From: Burkholderiales bacterium
GTDB lineage: Bacteria; Pseudomonadota; Gammaproteobacteria; Burkholderiales; Burkholderiaceae_F
Assembly (NCBI GenBank): GCA_020355165.1
Contig: CP070661.1
Coordinates: 3,102,601 to 3,166,600, forward strand
Reading direction: 5' to 3'
Length of the DNA: 64,000 nucleotides
Shown: positions 8,400 through 17,090 of the stretch, in pieces
Layout of the letters: each line of letters opens with the position of its first letter
Position numbering within the stretch: the stretch's first letter is position 1
Translations under genes and position numbers: made by a program
The notes under the pieces: generated by a model
Seen by the model: the letters and a program-made list of their open reading frames with translations, nothing else
Database searches by the model: none
What the model was told of the DNA's origin: nothing

Positions 8400-9269
8400 A
8401 TGCGGCTGGTGCTGATTACGGGAATGTCCGGCTCCGGCAAGTCGGTCGCCCTGCGTCTGCTGGAAGACATCGGCTACTTCTGCGTCGACAACCTGCCGCC
8501 GCGTTTCCTCGCGCAACTGGCCGCCTATCTCGCCGACGCGGGCCAGGAGGAGGTCGCGGTGTCGGTCGACGCGCGCTCGGAGCTCTCGCTCGGCGAATTG
8601 CCGCAGATCATCGGCCACCTGCGCAGCGCCGGCCATGACCTGCGCGTGCTCTTCCTGACCGCCTCCACCGAGGCGCTGGTGCACCGCTATTCGGAATCCC
8701 GCCGACGCCACCCGTTGTCGGAGCGGCTGGCGCTGGCCGAGCGCGGCCTGGAGCCGACCCTGATCGAGTCGATCGATGCCGAACGCGAGCTGCTCGCGCC
8801 GCTGGACAAGGCCGGTTATGTGATCGACACCAGCGGACTTTCTCCCGGCACGCTGCGCGAGTGGGTGCGTCGGTTCGTCGGCGGCGCCGCGGCGCCGCTG
8901 ACCCTGACCTTCGAGTCGTTCGCCTTCAAGAGCGGCGTGCCGGATGCGACCGACCTGCTTTTCGACGTGCGCAACCTGCCCAATCCCTTCTACGAGCCGG
9001 AACTGCGCCCGCTGACCGGCCTCGAGGCGCCGGTGGCGGAGTTCCTCGCCCGCGCGCCGATCGTCGGCCAGATGATCGACGACATCGAACGCTTCATCGA
9101 CAGGTGGCTGCCCAGCTACCACGCCGACAACCGTCACTACCTGACGGTGGCGATCGGCTGCACCGGCGGACAGCACCGCTCGCCCTACGTGGTCGAGCAG
9201 CTCGCCGCCCGCTTCACCGCCCGCGGCAAGCAGCGGGTGCTGACCCGGCACCGAACGCTCGCCCGCTGA
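8400..9269 (+). CDS. rapZ: RNase adapter/nucleotide-binding protein RapZ
   Basis: P-loop protein of the RapZ/YvcJ family (289 residues). Walker A is ITGMSGSGKSVALRLLED (residues about 6-23); YFCVDNLPPRFL and LFLTASTEALVHRYSESRRR follow. The C-terminal domain has the conserved GCTGGQHRSPYVVEQLA. In E. coli RapZ presents GlmZ sRNA to RNase E to control GlmS. That sRNA circuit is not established in betaproteobacteria, so the target here is unknown. It closes the rpoN-ptsN-hprK-rapZ cluster and overlaps the next gene by one base. Confidence 0.95.
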   Translation: MRLVLITGMSGSGKSVALRLLEDIGYFCVDNLPPRFLAQLAAYLADAGQEEVAVSVDARSELSLGELPQIIGHLRSAGHDLRVLFLTASTEALVHRYSESRRRHPLSERLALAERGLEPTLIESIDAERELLAPLDKAGYVIDTSGLSPGTLREWVRRFVGGAAAPLTLTFESFAFKSGVPDATDLLFDVRNLPNPFYEPELRPLTGLEAPVAEFLARAPIVGQMIDDIERFIDRWLPSYHADNRHYLTVAIGCTGGQHRSPYVVEQLAARFTARGKQRVLTRHRTLAR

Positions 9270-9904
9270 TGCAGGTGCCGCTGTTCCCGCTGAACACCGT
9301 GCTGTTTCCCGGCGGCGTGCTGCCGCTGCGGGTATTCGAGGCGCGCTACATGGACATGGTGCGGCAATGCATGAAGGCGAGCGCCCCGTTCGGCGTGGTG
9401 CTGATCGGCCGCGGCGGCGAAGTCGGCGCGCCGGCAACCACCGAATCGGTCGGCACGCTGGCGCGAATCGCCGCCTGGGACATGCCGCAGCTCGGGCTGC
9501 TGCATCTGCGCGCCATCGGCGGCGACCGCTTCCGCATCGAGCACAGCGACGTGCAGCCGGACGGCCTGCAGGTGGCGCGCGTCGAGCCGGTCGCCGCCGA
9601 CGACGACCCACCGCTGGACGAGCAGTACCGTCCCTGCGCCGACCTGCTGCGGCGGGTGATCGACGACGTCGGCCGCAAGGGCGGCGAGCAGGACGATGGC
9701 TCGCCGGATCCGGTCCGCTCGATCCCCTTCGAACCGCCCTATCAATTCGACTCCAGCGTGTGGGTCGGCAACCGGCTGTGCGAGTTCATGCCGATCCCGC
9801 TGCGCGCCAAGCAGAAGCTGATGGAGCTGCGCGATGCGACCTCGCGACTGCAGCTCGTGCAGCGATTCCTCCTTCAGCACGGCGTGCTGAAGTCGTCCGA
9901 CTGA
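9269..9904 (+). CDS. LON peptidase N-terminal (substrate-binding) domain protein
   Basis: A stand-alone LON-N/PUA-like domain of 211 residues without AAA+ or protease parts. The start has the diagnostic LFPLNTVLFPGGVLPLRVFE and ARYMDMVR; GVVLI and the Leu-rich LLLHLRAIGGDRFRI-like strand follow. The ATG at 9269 overlaps the rapZ stop (TGATG), implying coupled translation. Biochemical role unknown; the family is conserved in betaproteobacteria. Confidence 0.88.
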   Translation: MQVPLFPLNTVLFPGGVLPLRVFEARYMDMVRQCMKASAPFGVVLIGRGGEVGAPATTESVGTLARIAAWDMPQLGLLHLRAIGGDRFRIEHSDVQPDGLQVARVEPVAADDDPPLDEQYRPCADLLRRVIDDVGRKGGEQDDGSPDPVRSIPFEPPYQFDSSVWVGNRLCEFMPIPLRAKQKLMELRDATSRLQLVQRFLLQHGVLKSSD

Positions 9905-9919
9905 AGCGAGACTCCGCCC

Positions 9920-10459
9920 ATGCCGCGAATCGCCTACCAGCCAGAAGATATCGCCCAGCCCGCCGCACTGGTCGAGGCGATCCGCGCCCGCCGCGGCGGC
10001 CGCCTGCTCCATCTCGACCGCATGCTGCTGCACAGCCCGCCGCTGGCGGCCGGCTGGAACGGCTATCTGAAGGCGGTGCGCACCGAGCTGGCGCTGGATC
10101 CGCGCCTGCGCGAGCTGGCGATGTGCGTGGTCGCCTCGCTCAACGGCGCGCATTACGAGTTCCACCACCACGCGCCGGAGTTCCTGCGCGCCGGCGGCAC
10201 GGCGCCGCAGGCCGAGGCGCTGCGCGACCCCGAGCGGGCGCTGCAAGACGGCGCGCTGTTCGATGGCACCGCGCTCGCGGCGCTGCGGCTGTCGATCGAG
10301 ATGACGCGCCAGGTCGCCGTCGACGACGAGAGCTTCGCCGCCGTTCACGCCGCGCTCGGCGACCGGCAGACGGTCGAACTGGTCGCGGTGATCGCCACTT
10401 ACAACATGGTCTCGCGCTTCCTGGTGGCGCTGGGCGTCGAGCCCGAGCCGACCGCCTGA
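9920..10459 (+). CDS. Carboxymuconolactone decarboxylase (CMD)-family protein
   Basis: A 179-residue all-helical protein. Its core LRELAMCVVASLNGAHYEFH, then HHAPEFLRAGG, matches the CMD/AhpD fold (Glu, Tyr-Glu-x-x-His pattern). The CxxC pair of AhpD peroxidases is absent (only one Cys, in AMCVV), so AhpD-type disulfide chemistry is unlikely. Substrate unknown. It lies 15 bases downstream of the LON-N gene on the same strand and is convergent with mutY. Confidence 0.8.
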   Translation: MPRIAYQPEDIAQPAALVEAIRARRGGRLLHLDRMLLHSPPLAAGWNGYLKAVRTELALDPRLRELAMCVVASLNGAHYEFHHHAPEFLRAGGTAPQAEALRDPERALQDGALFDGTALAALRLSIEMTRQVAVDDESFAAVHAALGDRQTVELVAVIATYNMVSRFLVALGVEPEPTA

Positions 10460-10465
10460 GTCGGC

Positions 10466-11578
10466 TCAGGCTCGCGCACGGCCCCGGCGCCGCGCGGTCG
10501 CGCCGCTGGCGGCCGCGCCTGCCGCGGCGCCGGTGATCTCGCGCAGCAGGGCGAGGACCGGCGCCGGCAGCGGCGCGCCCTCGATGTCCGTCAGCGGCAG
10601 CCAGAGCAGGTCATCCTCGCGCAGCGCGGGCGCCGGCGCAGCCACCTCGAGACGCCGCGGCATCAGCGTCAGCGTGAAATGGGTAAACGCGTGCCGGCGC
10701 GACGGCAGCGGAAGCAGCCTCGGTCGGGTGTCGATCTCGCCGGCGGCACGACGCAGCGACGCCGCCGAGTCGAACTGCGGCAGCGCGTACAGGCCGCCCC
10801 AGATGCCGCTGGGCGCGCGCCGCTGCAGCAGAACGCGGCCCTCGTGCAGCGCCAGCAGGGCCCAGGCACGCCTGCCCGGCAGAGCCCGCCGCCGCCTGGC
10901 CCTGGGCAACTGCTCGGCGCGGCCGCTGGCGTGCGCCGCACAGCTGCCGACCAGCGGACAGGCCGCACACTTCGGGGCGGTCCGCGTGCACACCGTCGCG
11001 CCGAGATCCATCATGCCCTGCGTATAGGCGGGCATGTCGGCAGAAGCCGGCAGCAGCGACGCCGCCTTGGCCCACAGAACTCGCTCGACGCGGGCCGTCG
11101 TCATGTCGCCATCGACCGCGAAGTGGCGGGCGAGGACGCGCTTGACGTTGCCGTCGAGGATGGGTTCGCGCGCACCGGCACAGAAGGCGGCAATCGCGGC
11201 CGCCGTCGAGCGGCCGATGCCGGGCAGCTGCGCCAGCAGGCCCGCGTCGAGCGGCAAGCGGCCGTCGAACCGCTCGACGACCTGCCGGGCACAGGCGTGC
11301 AGGTTGCGGGCGCGGGCGTAGTAGCCGAGCCCGGCCCACAGCGACAGGACATCGGCCAGCGGCGCCGCTGCCAGCGCGGCGACGTCGGCGAAGCGCTCGC
11401 GAAAGCGCCGGTAGTACGGGATGACCGTGGCGACCTGCGTCTGCTGCAGCATCACCTCGGCCAGCCAGACGCCGTAGGGATCACGGCTCGCCTGCCAGGG
11501 CAGGTCGTGCCTTCCGTGCTCGGCCTGCCAGGCGACGACCCGCGCCGCGAAGCGGCGGCCGCCCCTAGGCGCTGACAC
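10466..11578 (-). CDS. mutY: Adenine DNA glycosylase MutY
   Basis: Removes adenine mispaired with 8-oxoguanine. Seen in order: EVMLQQTQV with the catalytic Glu, the helix-hairpin-helix LLAQLPGIGRSTAAAIAAFC, LDGNVKRVLAR with the catalytic Asp, the 4Fe-4S ligands in CTRTAPKCAACPLVGSC (Cys-x6-Cys-x2-Cys-x5-Cys), and a C-terminal NUDIX-like 8-oxoG recognition domain. I chose the GTG start complementary to 11576-11578, which overlaps the upstream GTPase gene by 14 bases and gives 370 residues. An ATG at 11608 would add ten Ser/Gly-rich residues. Confidence 0.95.
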   Translation of the reverse strand: MSAPRGGRRFAARVVAWQAEHGRHDLPWQASRDPYGVWLAEVMLQQTQVATVIPYYRRFRERFADVAALAAAPLADVLSLWAGLGYYARARNLHACARQVVERFDGRLPLDAGLLAQLPGIGRSTAAAIAAFCAGAREPILDGNVKRVLARHFAVDGDMTTARVERVLWAKAASLLPASADMPAYTQGMMDLGATVCTRTAPKCAACPLVGSCAAHASGRAEQLPRARRRRALPGRRAWALLALHEGRVLLQRRAPSGIWGGLYALPQFDSAASLRRAAGEIDTRPRLLPLPSRRHAFTHFTLTLMPRRLEVAAPAPALREDDLLWLPLTDIEGAPLPAPVLALLREITGAAAGAAASGATARRRGRARA

Positions 11579-13589
11579 GCTGCCTGACGAGCCCGAGTTC
11601 CTCGGCACTGATCAGCGGACGGTCACCGGCGGCCGGCCGAGAGGCGGCGAGCGCCGCCGGCTTGCGCTCGGCCCCGCCATCGGCGGCCCGCATGCCGTCG
11701 AGCTGCTGCTTCAGCGACTCGATCTTCTGCCGTACCGCCTGCAGCGCCTCGTCGAGCTCGCCGATGCGGCCCTCGAGCGACTCCTGGGCGTCGCGGATCT
11801 TCTGCACCGACTCGGCGCGGCGGACCAGCGTCGCGCGCTGCTCGCGGACCTGCGCCTCCACCGGCGGCAGCAGCGAACCGATCCAGGCTTCGACGTCGCG
11901 CTCGGCAGCGACGAAGATGTCGCGCGACCTGGCGACCACCGTTTCCAGGAAGCGCTCGATCAGCCCCCACTTGCCGCGGGTCAGCACGGCGAAGGTGGCG
12001 AACTGCGCCCGGGCGGCCTCCTGCAGGCGGTCGACCTCGGCCAGGTAGGAGTCGATCGAGAAGGCCATCGGCGGCGTCAGGCTCCAGCCGAGCTCCTGGG
12101 CGAAGCTCGCCTGCACGCCGACCATCATCTTGTGCATCTCCGCGATGCGCGCATTGCTCTGCCGGATGTCATCGCGCAGGCCGTCGAAGTACTCGCCGAT
12201 GATCGGCGCGAAGGCGGTCGGCAGCCATGCCTTGTGCATTCTTTCGCGGGCCCTGGTCGCCGACTCGCGCAGGGCCTCGCGCTTCAGGGGAGCCAGCGCC
12301 TGCGCGGCGATCTTGCCCAGGACGAACCGCGTCGCCACTGCCTTGCGCGCGACTTTTTCGAACTCCGCCGATTCCCGCTGCGCGCGCAGCAGCATGCGGC
12401 CGACCGAGCCCTGGTTCTTGCCCTGCAGCGAGCGCATCTCGTACAGCTGCTCGACCAGGCCCCTTTCGCGCACCGCCAGCGTCTGCCGTACCTCCTCGCC
12501 GACCCGCCCGACCAGCGACAGCGCCCGCGAGCGGATGATTTCCTGCTTGGCCGGCAGCATCGTGTCCACCAGCGCGTTCTCCAGCGCCGGCAGGCGGCTG
12601 GCCGCCAGCAGCGCCTGGTCGTCCTGCAGCTTGGCAAGCAGTCCCTTCTGTGCCGAGACGGCGAAGACGCGGCTGCGCGAAAGCGCCAGCCGCTGGCTGA
12701 CTAGGTCGACCTGCCGCTGCACCTCGACGTCGATCTGCTCGTCCGTCTTCAGCCCGTCCCACAGCCCGTCGATCTTGTTCAGCACCGCGATGTGGTGCTC
12801 GCTGGCGCCGGAATCGCGCACCAGGTGCCGCCACATCTCGAGGTCGCTCTTGGTCAGTCCGGTGTCGGCGGCGAGGACGAACAGCACGGCGTGCGCGCTC
12901 GGCACCAGCGACAGGGTCAGCTCCGGTTCGGCGCCGATGGCATTCAGCCCCGGCGTGTCGAGCACCACCAGCCCCTGCCTGAGCAGCGGGTGGGGAAAAT
13001 TGATCACGGCGTGCCGCCAGCGCGAGATCTCGACGGTGCCGTCGGCGTCGACGGCGTCCTGGTGGTCAGGCTCGTCCGGATCGAACAGGCCGTACAGCCT
13101 CGCTTCCTCGGCGCTCACGCGCACCGTCTCCGAGACCAGCTTGAACGCCTCCAGCATGCCCTCGGCGGAGCTGGCATCGACCGGGTAGGTCCGCCATTCG
13201 TCGGCGGTCTTCCGGAACTCGGCAGTGCCGCCGGCCCGCGCGCGCGTCTCGATCGGCAGGGCGCGGATGCATGGCGGCAGCGACTCGTCGTACATCAGCT
13301 CGGTTGGGCACATCGTCGTGCGCCCTGCCGATGTTGGCAGGATGCGCCGGCCGCAGTCGGCGAAGAAGATGGCGTTGATCAGCTCCGACTTGCCGCGCGA
13401 GAACTCGGCCACCACGGCGACGACCAGCTTGTCCTCGGCCAGCCGGTCGAGCGCCAGTCCGATCCGGCGCGACGCCTCGGCGTCGAGCAGCTTGTTCTCC
13501 TGCAGCCAGCGGCGGAACTGGACGATGGCCCGCGCCAGCGTGTCACGCCAGGCGCCGTACTGCTCGAACGAGCCGGCGAGTTCGGCCAT
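11565..13589 (-). CDS. Dynamin-family GTPase
   Basis: A 674-residue large GTPase, probably membrane-associated. G1 is VVAEFSRGKSELINAIFF (about residues 59-76), where Ala replaces the first Gly of the P-loop as in many bacterial dynamin-like proteins. G2 includes TTMCPTEL, G3 is VLDTPGLNAIG and G4 is VLNKIDGLWD. The long helical C-terminal part ends in a predicted coiled coil (SLEGRIGELDEALQAVRQKI). Related proteins act in membrane remodelling, but the role of this one is unknown. It lies between mutM and mutY, overlaps the start of mutY and is probably co-transcribed with it. Confidence 0.88.
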   Translation of the reverse strand: MAELAGSFEQYGAWRDTLARAIVQFRRWLQENKLLDAEASRRIGLALDRLAEDKLVVAVVAEFSRGKSELINAIFFADCGRRILPTSAGRTTMCPTELMYDESLPPCIRALPIETRARAGGTAEFRKTADEWRTYPVDASSAEGMLEAFKLVSETVRVSAEEARLYGLFDPDEPDHQDAVDADGTVEISRWRHAVINFPHPLLRQGLVVLDTPGLNAIGAEPELTLSLVPSAHAVLFVLAADTGLTKSDLEMWRHLVRDSGASEHHIAVLNKIDGLWDGLKTDEQIDVEVQRQVDLVSQRLALSRSRVFAVSAQKGLLAKLQDDQALLAASRLPALENALVDTMLPAKQEIIRSRALSLVGRVGEEVRQTLAVRERGLVEQLYEMRSLQGKNQGSVGRMLLRAQRESAEFEKVARKAVATRFVLGKIAAQALAPLKREALRESATRARERMHKAWLPTAFAPIIGEYFDGLRDDIRQSNARIAEMHKMMVGVQASFAQELGWSLTPPMAFSIDSYLAEVDRLQEAARAQFATFAVLTRGKWGLIERFLETVVARSRDIFVAAERDVEAWIGSLLPPVEAQVREQRATLVRRAESVQKIRDAQESLEGRIGELDEALQAVRQKIESLKQQLDGMRAADGGAERKPAALAASRPAAGDRPLISAEELGLVRQRVSA

Positions 13590-13700
13590 AAGTCAGTCGC
13601 GCATCAAGCCAACGAATCGATGACGCCGGGGGTTCCGGCGGCGCCGCAGGTGCGAATTCAATCTAGCACGGCGTCTTCGAGCGACGCCGGCCAGAGCCGA

Positions 13701-14543
13701 TCAGCGGCGCTGGCAGTGCGGACAGAAGTAGGTCGCCCGCCCCGACTGGACGATGCGCCGGACCGTCGCCGCGCCGCAGCGCAGGCAGGCTAATCCGTTC
13801 CGCTCATAGACCCGCGCCGCCAGCGTGAAGTAGCCGCTGCGTCCCTCGGCGTCGACGAAGTCACGCAGGCTGCTGCCGCCGGCCGTGATCGCCTGCGCCA
13901 GCACCGCCCGGATGGCCTGTGCCAGCCGCTCGCAGCGCCGCCGGGACAGCCGTGCCGCCGGCACGCGAGGATCGATGCCGGCCTCGAACAGACATTCCGA
14001 CGCGTAGATGTTGCCCACACCGACGACCAGGTCGCCGGCCAGCAGCACCTGCTTGACCGGCCCGCGGCGCGCGCGCGTGTGCCGGTACAGGAACGCAGCG
14101 TCGAAGCGCGGGTCGAAAGGCTCGATGCCGAGTCGAGCGAGCAGCGAGCTGCGGCGCAGTGCCCGTTCGCCGCCACGCTGCCACAACAGCGCGCCGAAGC
14201 GGCGGGGATCGGTCAGGCGCAGCACGAACACGCCCTGCGGCTGCTCGACGGTCAGGTCGACATGGTCATGGCGGCCGGGCGACGGCGCCGTTCGTCGGTA
14301 GATCCGCCACGAGCCGGACATGCCGAGGTGCGAGATCAGCGTGCCGTGCTCGAACCGCCACAGCAGGTACTTGCCGCGCCGCTGCAGGCACAGGACCTTG
14401 CGCTGGACGATTCGACGCTCGAGGGCCTTCGGCACCGGCCAGCGCAGTCGCCGCTCGCGCACGACCAGATCCCGCACCACGCCGCCCTCGACCACCGGCG
14501 CCAGCGCCCGTCGCGTCACCTCCACCTCGGGCAGTTCGGGCAT
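13701..14543 (-). CDS. mutM: Formamidopyrimidine-DNA glycosylase MutM (Fpg)
   Basis: Excises 8-oxoguanine and FapyG and nicks the abasic site. The 280-residue protein begins MPELPEVEVTRRALAPVVEG, so after Met removal Pro1 is the Schiff-base nucleophile and Glu2 is present. The conserved Lys of the N-domain lies in KVLCLQRRGKYLLWRF. The helix-two-turn-helix is followed by a C-terminal zinc finger with ligands in CLRCG and CPHC. Another GO-system gene, mutY, is two genes downstream on the same strand. Divergent from the TPR gene. Confidence 0.97.
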   Translation of the reverse strand: MPELPEVEVTRRALAPVVEGGVVRDLVVRERRLRWPVPKALERRIVQRKVLCLQRRGKYLLWRFEHGTLISHLGMSGSWRIYRRTAPSPGRHDHVDLTVEQPQGVFVLRLTDPRRFGALLWQRGGERALRRSSLLARLGIEPFDPRFDAAFLYRHTRARRGPVKQVLLAGDLVVGVGNIYASECLFEAGIDPRVPAARLSRRRCERLAQAIRAVLAQAITAGGSSLRDFVDAEGRSGYFTLAARVYERNGLACLRCGAATVRRIVQSGRATYFCPHCQRR

Positions 14544-14608
14544 CGGGGGCGGGATAAGATCGCAGGCTTACGGTCGCGGCAGCGGGTCGACGACCGGGTA
14601 GCGGAACG

Positions 14609-16423
14609 ATGACGATGAACAGTTGTTCGCCTCCAGCCGCCGCTGCAGTCGCTCGCGCTGCAGTCGCCGCGCTGTTGGCGCTGACCATTGTAGGTGGCGC
14701 GGCCGGGCTGCGCGCTCAGACGATGCTGCCGCGGAGCGGCGAAAGCGTCGAGCCGGGCGCCAACAGCGGCCTGCCGGAGATCGACCTGACCGGCCCGCTG
14801 CTGTACCAGATCATGGCCGCCGAACTCGCCCTGCAGCGCGGCGAGGCCGCCGCCGCCTTTGCCACCTATCTTTCGGTGGCGCGCCAGACACGCGACCCGC
14901 GCGTCGCCAGGCGCGCGGCCGAGATCGCCGTCGCCGGACGCGCCGGCCCGCAGGCTCTCGAGGCGACGGCGCTTTGGCGCGAACTGGCGCCCGACTCCCG
15001 CGAAGCACGCCAGGCCCATGCGCTGCTGCTGGCCGGCAGCGGCCAGCTCGCCGAGGCCGAACCTCTGTTTGCCGCCAACCTGCGCGAGTCGCGGCAGCCG
15101 GCGGCCGAGTTCGCGCAGATCCAGCGGGCGCTGGCACGGGTCGACGACCGTGCCGCCGCTTTCGCCACCCTCGAGCGACTGGCGACGCCGCTGCTGCAGC
15201 AGGAGGCCATCGCCGCCGATGTGCACCTGACGCTGGCGGCCGGCGCGCACCAGGCCGGCCTGCCCGAGCGCGCCGTGATGGCCGCGCGCTCGGCGCTCGC
15301 GCTGCGGCCCGACGACCCGCGGACCGTGCTGGCAGCAGCGCAGCTGCTCGCGCGGCCGCAGGGCAAGGACGATCCGGCCGGCCGCGCCCAGGCAATGCAG
15401 CTGCTTGCCGAAGCGCTGACCCGCCAGCCCGGCCAGCCCGACCTGCGGCTTGCCTACGCGCGGCTGCTGCTCGCCGACGGGCAGCGCGCGGCAGCGGTGA
15501 AGCAGTTCGAGCAGGTGCTGGTGGTCGATGCCGACAATCTCGACGCGCTGTTCGCGCTCGGCGTGCTGACGCTGGACGACCGCCCGCCCCGCACGCGCTC
15601 GCGCGGCTATTTCGAGAGCTACCTGCAGGTGCTGGAGAAGACTGCCGGCATGACCCACGACCCCGACCCCGCCTACCTGAACCTGGCCCGCATCGCCGAG
15701 GACGAGCGGCGTTTCGACGAGGCGCTGCAGTGGCTGGCACAGGTCGAGGACGGCCCGCAGGTGTTCACCGCGCGGCTGCGCCAGGCGATCGTGCTGGCCA
15801 AGCTGCAGCGTGTCGACGAGGCGCGCAGGCTGCTGGCCGAGACCTCGCCGGCCAGCGACGATCAGCGCCAGCAGCTGACGCTGGCCGAGGCGCAGGTGCT
15901 GCGCGAGGCGCGCCGGTTCGAGGAGTCGTACCAGCTGCTGGCCAAGGCACTGGAGCAGTCGCCGGAAGACACCACGCTGCTGTACGACGCTGCGATGGCC
16001 GCCGAGCGGCTCGACCGCATCGACGAGATGGAGCGGCTGCTGCGGCGGCTGATGCAGCTGAAGCCGGACGACCCGCACGCCTACAACGCCCTCGGCTACA
16101 CCTTCGCCGACCGCAACCAGCGCCTGCCGGAGGCCTACGAGCTGGTCGGCCGGGCGATGAAGCTGGCGCCGGAGGATGCGCACATCATCGACTCGATGGG
16201 ATGGGTCCACTTCCGCATGGGCAACTTCGCCGAGGCGCGCCAGCTGCTCGAGCGCGCCTTCGCCTTGCGGCCCGAGGCCGAGATCGGCGCGCACCTGGGC
16301 GAGGTGCTGTGGGCGATGGGCGAGCACGACGCGGCGCGCCGTATCTGGCGGCAGGTCCGCGCCGACGAGCCGGACAACGAAACGCTCAGCGCGACGCTGG
16401 CGCGGCTGCAGGTCAAGCTGTAA
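14609..16423 (+). CDS. Exported tetratricopeptide-repeat protein
   Basis: A 604-residue protein with an N-terminal signal or anchor (AVAALLALTIVGGAAGLRAQ) followed by many degenerate TPR units across its length. Examples are MQLLAEALTRQPGQPDLRLA, QVLVVDADNLDALFALGVLT and PDDPHAYNALGYTFADRNQR. It likely serves as a periplasmic protein-interaction scaffold. This gene sits directly upstream of lolB and ispE in many betaproteobacteria, which suggests an envelope role, but no function is assigned. The next gene starts 31 bases downstream. Confidence 0.85.
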   Translation: MTMNSCSPPAAAAVARAAVAALLALTIVGGAAGLRAQTMLPRSGESVEPGANSGLPEIDLTGPLLYQIMAAELALQRGEAAAAFATYLSVARQTRDPRVARRAAEIAVAGRAGPQALEATALWRELAPDSREARQAHALLLAGSGQLAEAEPLFAANLRESRQPAAEFAQIQRALARVDDRAAAFATLERLATPLLQQEAIAADVHLTLAAGAHQAGLPERAVMAARSALALRPDDPRTVLAAAQLLARPQGKDDPAGRAQAMQLLAEALTRQPGQPDLRLAYARLLLADGQRAAAVKQFEQVLVVDADNLDALFALGVLTLDDRPPRTRSRGYFESYLQVLEKTAGMTHDPDPAYLNLARIAEDERRFDEALQWLAQVEDGPQVFTARLRQAIVLAKLQRVDEARRLLAETSPASDDQRQQLTLAEAQVLREARRFEESYQLLAKALEQSPEDTTLLYDAAMAAERLDRIDEMERLLRRLMQLKPDDPHAYNALGYTFADRNQRLPEAYELVGRAMKLAPEDAHIIDSMGWVHFRMGNFAEARQLLERAFALRPEAEIGAHLGEVLWAMGEHDAARRIWRQVRADEPDNETLSATLARLQVKL

Positions 16424-16454
16424 CAGGGTGCGCCAGTCGACGCGACCCGCAGCG

Positions 16455-17090
16455 ATGCAGCAGCGACGCGGCGCTTTGGCCCGCGGCAGGCGAACGGCGA
16501 TCCTCGCCGCGCTGGCAGTTGCCGCCACCGCCTGCACCAGCTTTGCGCCGATCGAGCCGGCACCGCACGTCTACAGCGGCCGCTTCAGCGCCAGCATCGC
16601 GCGCGGCGAGCAGCGTGAAGCGGTTTCCGGCCGCTTCACGCTGGCGGCGGCCGCCACGCGGACCACGCTCGATCTCGCCTCGCCGCTCGGCAATACGCTG
16701 GCCCGCGTCGAGGCCGCAGCCGGTCAGGCGAGCTTGACCGCGCCGCAGCAGGACGGAACGCTGGCCACCTGGCAGGGCGAAAGTGCCGACGCACTGGCCG
16801 AAGCCGTACTCGGCTATCGGCTGCCGGTGGCGGGGCTGCCGGACTGGATCGCCGGCCGCGCCGTGCCCGGGCGCGCGGCGCAGGTGTTCCCGGGCAGCGG
16901 CCCGGCGCAGCGCATCGAGCAGGACGGCTGGGTGATCGTGATCGACGAACGTTTCGCCGACAGCGGCGCGCCGCGCCGGCTGTCGCTCGGGCGTGAGGCT
17001 GGCGGACCGGCCGCGCCGTCGGTGCGGCTGCGCCTGGTGCTCGACGCCGACGCAGGCACGCTCGACGCATCGGGACGGTCTCGACCATGA
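16455..17090 (+). CDS. lolB: Outer-membrane lipoprotein insertion protein LolB
   Basis: Outer-membrane lipoprotein that accepts lipoproteins from LolA. The 211-residue product has a Lys/Arg-rich N-terminus, a hydrophobic stretch (ILAALAVAATA) and a lipobox ending in the acylated Cys of TACTSF. A LolB-type domain follows (VYSGRFSASIARGEQREAVS, ASPLGNTLARVEA, GYRLPVAGLPDWIAGR). The ATG at 16455 follows AGCAGCGATG context with weak ribosome binding. It overlaps ispE by 4 bases (ATGA), the common lolB-ispE arrangement. Confidence 0.92.
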   Translation: MQQRRGALARGRRTAILAALAVAATACTSFAPIEPAPHVYSGRFSASIARGEQREAVSGRFTLAAAATRTTLDLASPLGNTLARVEAAAGQASLTAPQQDGTLATWQGESADALAEAVLGYRLPVAGLPDWIAGRAVPGRAAQVFPGSGPAQRIEQDGWVIVIDERFADSGAPRRLSLGREAGGPAAPSVRLRLVLDADAGTLDASGRSRP

